The notes under the pieces are model-generated. The model did no database searches. It was not told the DNA's origin and was given only the letters and a program-made list of their open reading frames with translations. 64,000 nt of DNA from Streptomyces sp. DHE7-1. Lineage in GTDB: Bacteria > Actinomycetota > Actinomycetes > Streptomycetales > Streptomycetaceae. The translations under genes and the position numbers were made by a program. Shown here piece after piece: positions 44,631-53,730 of this stretch; position 1 is the stretch's first letter; each line of letters starts with the position of its first letter. The DNA lies in NCBI GenBank assembly GCA_016432725.1, contig JACJDG010000003.1, positions 6,540,001 through 6,604,000 of the forward strand, given 5' to 3'.

Positions 44631-47108
44631 ATGGACCATGGCAGCGAGCGGGACACACCTCCCGGCCGCGGCGCCGGCGACGCCGCGGCGGGCCGGATTC
44701 CGCTCGCCGTGGTGGTCGTCGACCGCGACGGTCTGGTGTCCCACTGGAGCAGCGGCGCGGGCCGCCTCTTCGGCGTCGGCCGGCAGGACGCGGTCGGGCG
44801 CCCCGCGGTGGATCTGCTTCCGGTCTCCGGCGCGCTGTCCGACGACCCGCACGGCGACACGATGCCGGACGCATACGGGCCCTACGACGCGTACGACGGG
44901 CTCGGCCCCGATCTGGAGGCCTCCCTCGGCGGCCGTACCGCCTACCCGGCGGCCGGCCGGGCCCGTCAGTTCTCGCACAAGGACGGGGGGTCCGGGGCCG
45001 GGGCGGAGGACGGCGAGCGGATCGACGTGCTCTGGTGGGCCTACCCCCTGGTCGGCCCGGGCCCGTTCCGGCTGCTGGTGCTCGCCGCCGACGCCGCCCG
45101 GCTGCGCGAGGAGCGCGGCTACGACGACGAGACGGCCGAGCACATCTCGCCCGGCTTCGCCCGCCACACCGAACTGCCCGCCTCCGACGACCTCGAGCGC
45201 CGGCTCCCCGAGATCCTGCCCAGCATGGGCCCGGACCTCAGCGGCCGCATCGTCTCCCAGATTCTCGAACTCGGCTATCCCGTACTGGAGTTCAGCCAGT
45301 TCGACCGCGTGCCCGTCACCCCGTACTGGGGTGTGCCGCGCCGCCCCGGCCGCAGCCGCGCCGAGGTCGTCGTACCGCAGCAGCGGACCGCGCCTGTGAT
45401 CCCGGCCGGAGCGGAGCGGGACCTCGAGTACGCCGCCGTGCGCGAGCGGCTGGAGTTCCTCAACGAGGTCAGCTCCGGCATCGGCACCTCGCTCGACCTC
45501 GGCGAGACCATCCGCGAGGTCACCAGCGCCGCGGTGCCCCGGTTCGCGGACTTCGCCGGCACCCACCTGCGTTCGGCGGTGCTCGCCGGCGAGGGCTTCC
45601 CGGACGGCCCGCCGGACGCGAGCACGGTGATGCACCGGGTCTGGGTCGAGCACAACGACGAACCGGGCCGCTGGGACGACACCGTGCCGGTCGGCGAGAC
45701 GTTCGCCTTCCCCGAGCACACCCCCTTCTACAAGTGCATGGTGACCGGCGAGCCGGTGCTGATCCCGAAGGTCACCGAGGAGCTGTCCGACCGCATCTCC
45801 GGCGAGTTCGAGAAGCGGGACCTCAGGCCGCTCATCGGCGGCCGCTCCCTGCTGATCGTGCCGCTCAAGGCACGCAACGTCGTCCTCGGCTTCATGGTGC
45901 TGATGCGCCGCCCGGACCGTGCGGCGTTCGACGACATGGACCGCACCACGGGCGCCGAACTCGCCGCCCGCGCGGGCCTGGTGCTCGACAACGCGCGTAT
46001 GTACACGTACCAGGAGAACGTCGCCGACACCCTGCAGGACAGCATGCTGCCGCAGGTCACCCCGCGGATGGCCGGCTGCGACGTGGCCACCCGCTATCTG
46101 CCCGGCGCCCGCCTCGGGCGGATCGGCGGCGACTGGTTCGACACCATCAAACTGCCCGGCTCCCGCACCGCCCTCGTGGTCGGCGACGTCATGGGCCACG
46201 GCCTGAACTCGGCCGCCATGATGGGGCAGTTGCGCACCGCCGTGCAGACCATGGCCACCATGGAGACCCCGCCCGCCCAACTGCTGCGCAACCTCGACGA
46301 CCTCGCCCGCCGGCTCGGCGAGAACTACCTGGCCACCTGCCTCTACGCGGTCTACGACCCGATCGGCGGCGAACTGCACCTCGCCAACGCCGGGCACATC
46401 CCGCCCGTGCTGGTGCGGGCCGAGGACGGCCGCAGCGAACTGCTCGACCTGCCGACCGGGGCGCCCATAGGCGTGGGAGGCGTTCCCTTCGAGGCCACCG
46501 TCGTGCGGGTCGCGCCCGGCGACCGGCTGGTGCTGTGCACCGACGGCCTGGTCGAGGTGCGCGGCTCCGACATCGGTGAGGGTCTGGCCGCGCTCTGCGA
46601 GTCCGCCGCCCATCCCGCGGCCTCGATGGACGACGCCTGCGACACCATCATCCGGGCCCTCAACACCCACGGCGGCCGCAAGGACGACGTCGCCCTGCTC
46701 ATGGCCCGGCTCAACGGCATTCCCGGCGACCACGTCGCCGAGTGGCACTTCGACGCGGACCCGAGCGAGGTCGCCCGGGCCCGGAGCCTGGTCCGCGACC
46801 GGCTGCTGGACTGGGAGCTGCCGCAGGCCGTGGAGACGGCGCGGCTGCTGGTCAGCGAGGTCGTCACCAACGCCGTACGGCACGGCGGAGGCGGCCGGGT
46901 CGGACTGCGCGTGGTCCGCACCGACGCGCTGCTGTTCGAGGTCACGGACGACGAACCCGCCCTGCCCAGCATGCTCGCCGCGGGGGCGTACGACGAGGCC
47001 GGGCGCGGACTGCGGGTGGTCAGCAGGCTGGCCCGCGAGTGGGGTGCCAGCGCCACCGGACACCGCAAGACCGTCTGGTTCGAACAGGGCCTCGCCGACG
47101 GGCGATGA
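44631..47108 (+). CDS. PAS-GAF-PP2C (SpoIIE)-HATPase signalling protein
   Basis: A soluble protein of 825 residues. In order: a PAS-type sensor (about 22-140, IPLAVVVVDRDGLVSHWSSGAGRLFG), a GAF domain (about 275-450), a SpoIIE-type PP2C serine phosphatase with metal-binding Asp501 in IGGDWFD, GDVMGHG and CTDGLVE, and an anti-sigma-factor-type ATPase (about 705-820) with Asn747 in EVVTNAVRHGGGG and a DEAGRGLRVV lid. Having phosphatase and kinase domains in one chain suggests control of an anti-anti-sigma partner switch. ATG at 44631 follows GAGAGAGGGCCGGGGCC. No anti-sigma-antagonist gene is nearby. Confidence 0.88.
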   Translation: MDHGSERDTPPGRGAGDAAAGRIPLAVVVVDRDGLVSHWSSGAGRLFGVGRQDAVGRPAVDLLPVSGALSDDPHGDTMPDAYGPYDAYDGLGPDLEASLGGRTAYPAAGRARQFSHKDGGSGAGAEDGERIDVLWWAYPLVGPGPFRLLVLAADAARLREERGYDDETAEHISPGFARHTELPASDDLERRLPEILPSMGPDLSGRIVSQILELGYPVLEFSQFDRVPVTPYWGVPRRPGRSRAEVVVPQQRTAPVIPAGAERDLEYAAVRERLEFLNEVSSGIGTSLDLGETIREVTSAAVPRFADFAGTHLRSAVLAGEGFPDGPPDASTVMHRVWVEHNDEPGRWDDTVPVGETFAFPEHTPFYKCMVTGEPVLIPKVTEELSDRISGEFEKRDLRPLIGGRSLLIVPLKARNVVLGFMVLMRRPDRAAFDDMDRTTGAELAARAGLVLDNARMYTYQENVADTLQDSMLPQVTPRMAGCDVATRYLPGARLGRIGGDWFDTIKLPGSRTALVVGDVMGHGLNSAAMMGQLRTAVQTMATMETPPAQLLRNLDDLARRLGENYLATCLYAVYDPIGGELHLANAGHIPPVLVRAEDGRSELLDLPTGAPIGVGGVPFEATVVRVAPGDRLVLCTDGLVEVRGSDIGEGLAALCESAAHPAASMDDACDTIIRALNTHGGRKDDVALLMARLNGIPGDHVAEWHFDADPSEVARARSLVRDRLLDWELPQAVETARLLVSEVVTNAVRHGGGGRVGLRVVRTDALLFEVTDDEPALPSMLAAGAYDEAGRGLRVVSRLAREWGASATGHRKTVWFEQGLADGR

Positions 47109-47247
47109 GCGGGGGCGCGCCGTCCGCTCCGCGCGCTCCCCGCGATGGCCGCGGTCCGTACATCCCGTGAAGGTGGCCTCCGGCCTCTTGCCCCGCACAC
47201 GGCCGACGCGATATCCCGATCACGCAACCGACCGTGGGGAGATCGCC

Positions 47248-47967
47248 ATGAACGTCTCGGACAACTATCGCAACTCCTGGGAGAGTTACTGGCGGGAGAC
47301 CGCCGACGGGACGGGAGAGGCGATCTGGGACTCCGACCCGTCCCTGAGTGCCGAGCCGCACAGCGAGCTGCTCCTGCCGTACGCCGACACCGGGCGCACC
47401 ATAGTGGACCTGGGCTGCGGCAACGGCACCCAGACCCGCTTCCTCGCCACCCGGTTCGCCCGCGCCGTCGGCGTCGACCTCTCGCACGCGGCCGTCGAGC
47501 ACGCCCGGCGCGCCTCGGACGGCGGCCCGGTCGAGTTCCAGCAGCTCGACCTGACGGACGGCGGGGCCGTACACGAGCTGCACGAGCGGCTCGGCGACAC
47601 CCATGTGTACATGCGCGCCGTGATCCACCAGAGCGAGCCGCACGCCCGTGCCGCGGTGGCCGCCGCGGTCGCCGAGCTCCTCGGCACCGACGGACGCGCC
47701 TTCGTGGTGGAGCTGACGTCCGGGTCCCGCGACGTGCTCAAGCAGGCCGCCGGCGGGCCCGAGGGACCGGGTCCCAAGCTGCGCCGGGTCTTCCACCACG
47801 GCCTCAAGCCCGCCGACGCCGACGACGAGGAGGTCCCGCGCCTGCTCGGCGAGGCCGGACTCGAGATCCTGGCCACCGGTGAGACCACCGTGCCGCAGAC
47901 CGAGCACCTGCCCGACGGCACCCGCATCGACCTGCCCGCCCGCTGGTTCGTGCTCGCCGGCAAGTGA
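47248..47967 (+). CDS. Class I SAM-dependent methyltransferase
   Basis: A protein of 239 residues. The AdoMet motif I is IVDLGCGNGTQT at about 52-63, followed by AVGVDLSHAAVEHAR (motif II acidic loop) and DTHVYMRAVIHQSEPH. Similar small methyltransferases act on natural products or antibiotics; the substrate is unknown. ATG at 47248 has GTGGGGAGATCGCC upstream. It begins 139 bases after the phosphatase gene. Confidence 0.8.
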   Translation: MNVSDNYRNSWESYWRETADGTGEAIWDSDPSLSAEPHSELLLPYADTGRTIVDLGCGNGTQTRFLATRFARAVGVDLSHAAVEHARRASDGGPVEFQQLDLTDGGAVHELHERLGDTHVYMRAVIHQSEPHARAAVAAAVAELLGTDGRAFVVELTSGSRDVLKQAAGGPEGPGPKLRRVFHHGLKPADADDEEVPRLLGEAGLEILATGETTVPQTEHLPDGTRIDLPARWFVLAGK

Positions 47968-48042
47968 CGAGGTCCCGGGGCCGGCGGTCCTGCGCACGGG
48001 GGTCGTAGCCGCCGCCCCGGGGCACCGCGTAACGTGCGGTGC

Positions 48043-48876
48043 ATGAAGATCCTCATCAGTGCGGACATGGAGGGTGCCACCGGCGTCACCTGGCCGGCCG
48101 ACGTGCTCCCGGGGACGCCCCAGTGGGAGCGGTGCCGGTCCATGTTCACCTCCGACGTGAACGCCGCCGTGCTCGGCTTCTTCGAAGGCGGCGCCGACCA
48201 GGTGCTCGTCAACGAGGCTCACTGGACCATGCGCAATCTGCTCCTGGAGCAGCTCGACGAGCGGGTCGAGATGCTCACCGGGCGGCACAAGTCGCTCTCC
48301 ATGGTGGAGGGCGTCCAGCACGGCGACGTCGACGGCATCGCGTTCATCGGCTACCACGCGGGCGCCGGCATGGAGGGCGTCCTCGCCCACACCTACCTCG
48401 CGAACCAGATCACCGGGGTGTGGGTGAACGACGTCCGAGCGAGTGAGGGTCTGCTCAACGCGCACGTCGTCGCCGAGTACGGCGTCCCCGTCGTGCTCGT
48501 CACCGGCGACGACCTGGCCTGCGAGGACGCCCTCGGGTACGCGCCCGAGGCGCGGAAGGTCGCGGTCAAGGACCATGTGTCCCGGTACGCGGCGGTCTGC
48601 CGTACCCCGGCCCGCACCGCGGCCGACATCCGCGCCGCGGCCAAGGAGGCAGCGCAGCTCGCCGTCCGGTACGAGCCGGTGCCCGGCGGCCCGTTCACGG
48701 TCGCCGTCGAGTTCGACGCCGAGCACCTGGCGATGGCCGCGACCGTCGTGCCGGGCGTGGCACGCGTGGGCGAGCGCAAGGTGGCGTACACCAGCGACAC
48801 CATGTACGAGGGAATCCGGACCTTCAAGGCGGTCACCACGATCGTCTCGGCCGCAGTGGAGGAGCAGTATGGCTGA
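48043..48876 (+). CDS. dppA: M55-family D-aminopeptidase (DppA-like)
   Basis: A zinc peptidase of 277 residues that cleaves D-amino acid peptides. The ligand motif ISADMEGATGV (Asp and Glu) at the start is diagnostic, with GYHAGAGMEG (His) and ASEGLLNAHVVAEYGVPVVLVTGDD (Glu and His) later. Bacillus DppA acts on D-Ala-D-Ala, so cell wall peptide recycling is likely. ATG at 48043; no ribosome site is visible and the transcript may be leaderless. First gene of a peptidase operon; it overlaps the M20 gene by 8 bases. Confidence 0.88.
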   Translation: MKILISADMEGATGVTWPADVLPGTPQWERCRSMFTSDVNAAVLGFFEGGADQVLVNEAHWTMRNLLLEQLDERVEMLTGRHKSLSMVEGVQHGDVDGIAFIGYHAGAGMEGVLAHTYLANQITGVWVNDVRASEGLLNAHVVAEYGVPVVLVTGDDLACEDALGYAPEARKVAVKDHVSRYAAVCRTPARTAADIRAAAKEAAQLAVRYEPVPGGPFTVAVEFDAEHLAMAATVVPGVARVGERKVAYTSDTMYEGIRTFKAVTTIVSAAVEEQYG

Positions 48877-50173
48877 CCAGCAGGCCCTGGACGAGGTGGT
48901 GGAGTTCACCTCCGGCCTGATCCGCATCGACACCACCAACCGCGGCGGCGGCGACTGCCAGGAGCGGCCGGCGGCCGAGTACGCGGCCGAGCGGCTGGCC
49001 GGGGCGGGCCTGGAACCCGTGATGCTGGAGCGGACCCGGGGGCGGACCAATGTCGTCGCCCGGATCGCGGGCACCGACCCGTCCGCCGACGCGCTGCTGG
49101 TGCACGGCCACCTCGACGTGGTGCCCGCCGAGGCCGCCGACTGGAGCGTCGACCCGTTCTCGGGCGAGATCCGCGACGGCGTGGTGTGGGGGCGCGGCGC
49201 CGTCGACATGAAGAACATGGACGCGATGATCCTCGCGGTCGTCCGCTCCTGGGCCCGGCAGGGCGTCCGGCCCCGCCGGGACATCGTCGTCGCGTTCACC
49301 GCCGACGAGGAGGCCAGCGCCGAGGACGGCTCCGGGTTCCTCGCCGACGAGCACCCCGAGCTGTTCGAGGGCTGCACCGAGGGCGTCAGCGAGTCGGGCG
49401 CCTTCACCTTCCACGACGGCTCCGGGCGGCAGCTCTACCCGATCGCCGCGGGGGAGCGGGGCACCGGCTGGCTGAAGCTGACCGCGCGCGGCCGCGCCGG
49501 GCACGGCTCCAAGGTGAACAAGGAGAACGCGGTCACCCGGCTCGCCGCCGCCGTCACCCGCATCGGCGAGCACGAGTGGCCGCTGCGGCTCACCCCGACC
49601 GTGCGGGCCGCGCTCGGTGAACTCGCCGCCCTGTACGGTGTCGAGGCCGACTTCGAGGACGTGGACGGGCTGCTGAGGAAGCTGGGCCCGGCCGCCAAGC
49701 TGGTCGAGTCCACCGTCCGCAACAGCGCCAACCCGACCATGCTGGACGCCGGTTACAAGGTCAACGTCATCCCGGGCGAGGCGGTGGCCTACGTGGACGG
49801 ACGGTATCTCGCGGGCGGCGAGGAGGAGTTCCGCAGCACCCTCGACCGGCTCACCGGGCCGGACGTGGACTGGGAGTTCGCCCACCACGAGGTCGCCCTG
49901 CAGGCCCCCCTCGACTCGCCCACCTACGCGAGGATGCGGGCGGCCGTGGAGGAGTTCGCGCCCGAGGGGCACGTGGTGCCCTACTGCATGTCCGGCGGTA
50001 CGGACGCCAAGCAGTTCTCGCGGCTCGGCATCACCGGCTACGGCTTCGCGCCGCTGAAGCTGCCCGAGGATCTCGACTACCAGGCGCTCTTCCACGGCGT
50101 CGACGAGCGCGTCCCGGTCGAGGCGCTGCACTTCGGCGTCCGTGTCCTCGACCGGTTCCTGCGGACGGCCTAG
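48869..50173 (+). CDS. M20-family metallopeptidase
   Basis: A protein of 434 residues. Metal-binding motifs LVHGHLDVV, GRGAVDMKN and TADEEASAEDG are present and the lid domain (about 190-310) includes GRAGHGSKVNKENAV. The group includes dipeptidases, carboxypeptidases and N-acyl amino acid deacylases. Given its neighbours, a dipeptidase acting after the M55 enzyme is likely (inference). ATG at 48869 overlaps the previous stop; GGAGGAG precedes it. The next start follows the stop by 15 bases. Confidence 0.85.
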   Translation: MADQQALDEVVEFTSGLIRIDTTNRGGGDCQERPAAEYAAERLAGAGLEPVMLERTRGRTNVVARIAGTDPSADALLVHGHLDVVPAEAADWSVDPFSGEIRDGVVWGRGAVDMKNMDAMILAVVRSWARQGVRPRRDIVVAFTADEEASAEDGSGFLADEHPELFEGCTEGVSESGAFTFHDGSGRQLYPIAAGERGTGWLKLTARGRAGHGSKVNKENAVTRLAAAVTRIGEHEWPLRLTPTVRAALGELAALYGVEADFEDVDGLLRKLGPAAKLVESTVRNSANPTMLDAGYKVNVIPGEAVAYVDGRYLAGGEEEFRSTLDRLTGPDVDWEFAHHEVALQAPLDSPTYARMRAAVEEFAPEGHVVPYCMSGGTDAKQFSRLGITGYGFAPLKLPEDLDYQALFHGVDERVPVEALHFGVRVLDRFLRTA

Positions 50174-50188
50174 ACGATGGGGGACGAC

Positions 50189-52141
50189 ATGAAGCAGCCG
50201 TACGGTTCCTGGCCCTCGCCGATCGACGCGGCGCTGGCCGCGGCGCACGACGGGCAGCCGGAGTGGGTGGGCTTCGTCGGCGACGAGGTCTGGTGGACCG
50301 AGCCCCGGCCCGCCGAGGGCGGCCGCCGGGCCCTGGTGCGGCGCACGGCGGAGGGCACCGAGGAGTCGGTGCTGCCCGCGCCGTGGAACGTGCGCACCCG
50401 GGTCATCGAGTACGGTGGCCGGCCGTGGACCGGCACGGTCCGGGACGGCGCGCCCCTGGTGGTGTTCGCGAACTTCGCCGACCAGCGCCTCTACCGGTAC
50501 GAGCCCGGCGGCGAACCCCGCCCGCTCACCCCCGTTTCACCCGTCGGGGGCGGACTGCGCTGGGCGGAGCCCCGGGTGGACCTCGCCCGCGGCGAGGTGT
50601 GGTGCGTGCTGGAGGAGTTCACCGGCGACGGACCGGACGACGTCCGGCGCGTCCTGGCCGCCGTACCGCTGGACGGCTCGGCCGCCGCCGACCGGGCCGC
50701 CGTACGCGAACTCACCCCCGAACGGCACCGCTTCGTCACCGGCCCCCGGATCTCGCCCGACGGCCGCCGGGCCGCCTGGCTGGCCTGGGACCATCCGCGG
50801 ATGCCGTGGGACGGCACGGAACTGCTCGTCGGCGAGGTCGGTGACGACGGCACCCTGCACTCGGTGCGCACCGTCGCCGGCGGCCCCGAGGAGTCCGTCG
50901 CGCAGGTGGACTGGGCCGCCGACGGCGCCCTGCTGTACGCCGGCGACCGCGGCGGCTGGTGGAACCTGTACCGCGACGGCGTCCCGCTGTGCCCGCGCGA
51001 GGAGGAGTTCGCCGGGCCGCTGTGGAAGCTCGGCCTGAACTGGTTCGCGCCGCTGGACAACGGCCTCGTCGCGGTCGTGCACAGTCGCGGCGCCGGCGTG
51101 CTCGGGATACTGGACCCCGAGTCCGGCGAGGTCGTCGACGCCGCCGGACCGTGGACCGAGTTCGGGTCCAGCCTCGCGGTGCACGGCGAACGGGTCGTCG
51201 CGGTCGGGGCCGGCACGCGCACCGGGCCCGAAGTGGTGGAACTGGACACCCGGATCGGCCGCGCCCGGGCCATCGGCGCCCGCCACCGGGACGCCGTGGA
51301 CCCCGCGTACTACCCGGCGCCCGAGACCCGTGTCTTCACCGGCCCCGGCGGCCGCGAGGTGCACGCCCACGTCTACCCGCCGCACCATCCCGGCCGCACC
51401 GCCCCCGACGGCGAACTGCCGCCGTACGTCATCTGGGCGCACGGCGGCCCCACCGGCCGGGTGCCGTGCGTACTCGACCTGGAGATCGCCTACTTCACCT
51501 CGCGCGGCATCGGCGTGGCCGAGGTCAACTACGGCGGCTCCACCGGGTACGGCCGCGCCTACCGGGAGCGGCTGCGCGAGCAGTGGGGCGTGGTCGACGT
51601 CGAGGACTGCGCGGCCGTCGCCCTCGCCCTCGCCGAGGAGGGCACCGCCGACCGCGGCCGGCTCGCCATCCGGGGCGGCAGCGCGGGCGGTTGGACCACC
51701 GCCGCCTCCCTGACCGGGACGGACGTGTACGCCTGCGGCACGATCATCTACCCCGTCCTGGACCTCGCCACCTGGGGGCCGGGGGAGACCCACGACTTCG
51801 AGTCGCGCTACCTGGAGTCGCTGATCGGTCCGCTCGCCGAGGTCCCCGACCGGTACGCCGAGCGGTCGCCCACCGCGCACGCGGACCGGCTCACCGCACC
51901 GTTCCTGCTGCTCCAGGGCCTGGACGACGTGATCTGCCCGCCCGCCCAGTGCGAGCGCCTGCTCGCCGGCATCGAGGGCCGGGGGGTGCCGCACGCCTAC
52001 CTGACCTTCGAGGGCGAGGGGCACGGCTTCCGGCGGGCCGACACCATGGTGCGCGCCCTGGAAGCCGAACTGTCGCTGTACGCGCAGGTGTTCGGGCTGG
52101 ACCCGACCCCCGCCGTGCCGAAGCTGGAGCTCGGCACATGA
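50189..52141 (+). CDS. S9-family prolyl oligopeptidase / acylaminoacyl peptidase
   Basis: A cytoplasmic serine peptidase of 650 residues with an N-terminal beta-propeller (about 1-390) and an alpha/beta-hydrolase domain. The nucleophile is Ser498 in IRGGSAGGWTT; the late Asp is in LDDVICPP and His in GEGHGFR. It would cleave short peptides or acylated N-termini. I choose the ATG at 50189 because GGGGGA lies 4 bases upstream; an ATG at 50177 is possible. Its stop overlaps the ATG of the S66 gene (ATGA). Confidence 0.85.
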   Translation: MKQPYGSWPSPIDAALAAAHDGQPEWVGFVGDEVWWTEPRPAEGGRRALVRRTAEGTEESVLPAPWNVRTRVIEYGGRPWTGTVRDGAPLVVFANFADQRLYRYEPGGEPRPLTPVSPVGGGLRWAEPRVDLARGEVWCVLEEFTGDGPDDVRRVLAAVPLDGSAAADRAAVRELTPERHRFVTGPRISPDGRRAAWLAWDHPRMPWDGTELLVGEVGDDGTLHSVRTVAGGPEESVAQVDWAADGALLYAGDRGGWWNLYRDGVPLCPREEEFAGPLWKLGLNWFAPLDNGLVAVVHSRGAGVLGILDPESGEVVDAAGPWTEFGSSLAVHGERVVAVGAGTRTGPEVVELDTRIGRARAIGARHRDAVDPAYYPAPETRVFTGPGGREVHAHVYPPHHPGRTAPDGELPPYVIWAHGGPTGRVPCVLDLEIAYFTSRGIGVAEVNYGGSTGYGRAYRERLREQWGVVDVEDCAAVALALAEEGTADRGRLAIRGGSAGGWTTAASLTGTDVYACGTIIYPVLDLATWGPGETHDFESRYLESLIGPLAEVPDRYAERSPTAHADRLTAPFLLLQGLDDVICPPAQCERLLAGIEGRGVPHAYLTFEGEGHGFRRADTMVRALEAELSLYAQVFGLDPTPAVPKLELGT

Positions 52142-53061
52142 GGGAACTCGACCGGCCGGAGCGGCTGGCCCCCGGTGCGCGGGTCGCCGTCGTAGCGCCC
52201 AGCGGGCCGGTGGCCGAGGAACGGCTCCAGGCCGGCCTCGACGTGCTGCGCGGCTGGGATCTCGATCCGGTGGTCGCGCCCCACGTGCTGGACCGGCACG
52301 GGGAGCTGGGCCACCTGGCGGGCACCGACGCCGACCGGGCGGCCGACCTGCAGCACGCCTGGTGCGACCCGGCCGTGGACGCCGTGCTGTGCGCCCGCGG
52401 CGGCTACGGCGCCCAGCGCATGGCCGATCTGCTCGACTGGGACGCGATGCGCGCGGCCGGGCCGAAGGTGTTCGTCGGTTTCAGCGACATCACCGTGCTG
52501 CACCAGGCGTTCGCCACCCGGCTGGGCCTGGTCACCCTGCACGGGCCGGCCGCCGCGGGCGCCGACTTCATCAAGAACGCCCGGGCGCAGGAGCATCTGC
52601 GGGCCACCCTGTTCGCCCCGGAGACGGTCCGCACCCTCGCCTCCGGCCGCCCCGCCCTGGCACCCGGGCGGGCCCGCGGGGTGACCCTCGGCGGCTGCCT
52701 CAGCATGCTGGCCAGTGACCTCGGCACGCCCCTGGCCCACCCCGGCGCCCGTGGCGGACTGCTGCTGCTCGAGGACGTGGGGGAGCAGCCGTACCGCGTG
52801 GACCGGCTGCTGACCCAGCTCCTGCGCTCCGGCTGGCTCGACGGCGTCGCCGGGATCGGGCTCGGCTCCTGGCGTGACTGCGGCCCGTACGGCATGCTCC
52901 GCGCGGTCCTCGCCGACCGGCTCGGCGGGCTCGGGGTGCCGGTCGTCGAGGAGATCGGATTCGGGCACTGCGACGGGGCGTTGACGGTGCCGTTCGGGGT
53001 GCCGGCCGAACTCGACGCCGATGCCGGGACCTTCACGCTGGACGAGCCCGCCCTGCGCTGA
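52138..53061 (+). CDS. S66-family LD-carboxypeptidase
   Basis: A peptidase of 307 residues that cuts between L- and D-residues, typically the murein tetrapeptide to tripeptide during cell wall recycling. Nucleophile Ser116 lies in KVFVGFSDITVLHQAF after CARGGYGAQRM. The later Glu is in LLLLEDVGEQPYRVDR and His in EIGFGHCDGALTVPFGVPAELD. No signal peptide. It is translationally coupled to the S9 gene and followed by a strong terminator. Confidence 0.88.
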   Translation: MRELDRPERLAPGARVAVVAPSGPVAEERLQAGLDVLRGWDLDPVVAPHVLDRHGELGHLAGTDADRAADLQHAWCDPAVDAVLCARGGYGAQRMADLLDWDAMRAAGPKVFVGFSDITVLHQAFATRLGLVTLHGPAAAGADFIKNARAQEHLRATLFAPETVRTLASGRPALAPGRARGVTLGGCLSMLASDLGTPLAHPGARGGLLLLEDVGEQPYRVDRLLTQLLRSGWLDGVAGIGLGSWRDCGPYGMLRAVLADRLGGLGVPVVEEIGFGHCDGALTVPFGVPAELDADAGTFTLDEPALR

Positions 53062-53068
53062 CCCGGGA

Positions 53069-53103
53069 CCGGCCGGGCCCCGCACGCCGTGGGGCCCGGC
53101 CGG
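53069..53103 (+). terminator. Terminator after the peptidase operon
   Basis: Arms CCGGCCGGGCCCC (53069-53081) and GGGGCCCGGCCGG (53091-53103) form a perfect 13-bp stem with a 9-base loop, 8 bases past the S66 stop. It marks the end of the four-peptidase unit; the acetyltransferase that follows probably has its own promoter. Confidence 0.8.
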
Positions 53104-53153
53104 GGACCGAAATGCGCTGCGGTGACCCGGCCGGTCACGCGTAGGCTGGCCGG

Positions 53154-53705
53154 ATGCCGCACACCGCAGCCCACTACCTCGCCACCGGCCCCCGTGTGGG
53201 CATCCGCGCCTTCACCCTGGACGACGGCCCCGAGTTCACCGCCCGGGCCAGGGAGAGCAAGGACCTGCACCGGCCCTGGCTGTTCCCGCCGGACACCGAC
53301 GAGGGCTACGCGAGCTATGCCGGGGCGCTCCTGAAGGATCCGGCCAGGGCCGGGTTCCTCGTCTGCGAGAAGGACACCGGGGACATCGCCGGGTTCATCA
53401 ACATCAACAACATCGTCCGGGGCGGCTTCCAGTGCGGCGCCCTCGGCTACGGGGCCTTCGCCCACGCGGCCGGCCGGGGACTGATGCGCGAGGGGCTCGG
53501 CCTGGTGATCGGCTACGCGTTCGGGGCGCTCGGCCTGCACCGGCTGGAGATCAACGCCCAGCCGGACAACGCCGCCTCCGTCGCGCTGGCCCGGGGCGCG
53601 GGCTTCCGTCTGGAGGGCTTCTCACCGGACATGATCTTCATCGACGGCGCCTGGCGCGACCACGAACGCTGGGCGCTGACCGCCGAGATGCGCACCGGCA
53701 ACTGA
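53154..53705 (+). CDS. GNAT-family N-acetyltransferase (RimJ/RimL type)
   Basis: A protein of 183 residues. The AcCoA motif region is GALGYGAFAHAAGRGLMREGLGLVIGYAFGALGLHRLEINAQPDNAASVALARGAGFRLEG, typical of RimJ/RimL-like enzymes that acetylate N-termini or amines. The N-terminus VGIRAFTLDDGPEFTARARES is also typical. ATG at 53154. It is followed 25 bases later by the arginase-fold gene. Substrate unknown; acetylation of a peptide product is possible from context. Confidence 0.8.
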   Translation: MPHTAAHYLATGPRVGIRAFTLDDGPEFTARARESKDLHRPWLFPPDTDEGYASYAGALLKDPARAGFLVCEKDTGDIAGFININNIVRGGFQCGALGYGAFAHAAGRGLMREGLGLVIGYAFGALGLHRLEINAQPDNAASVALARGAGFRLEGFSPDMIFIDGAWRDHERWALTAEMRTGN

Positions 53706-53730
53706 CCCGTCGTCCGCCCGAGGGAGATCC

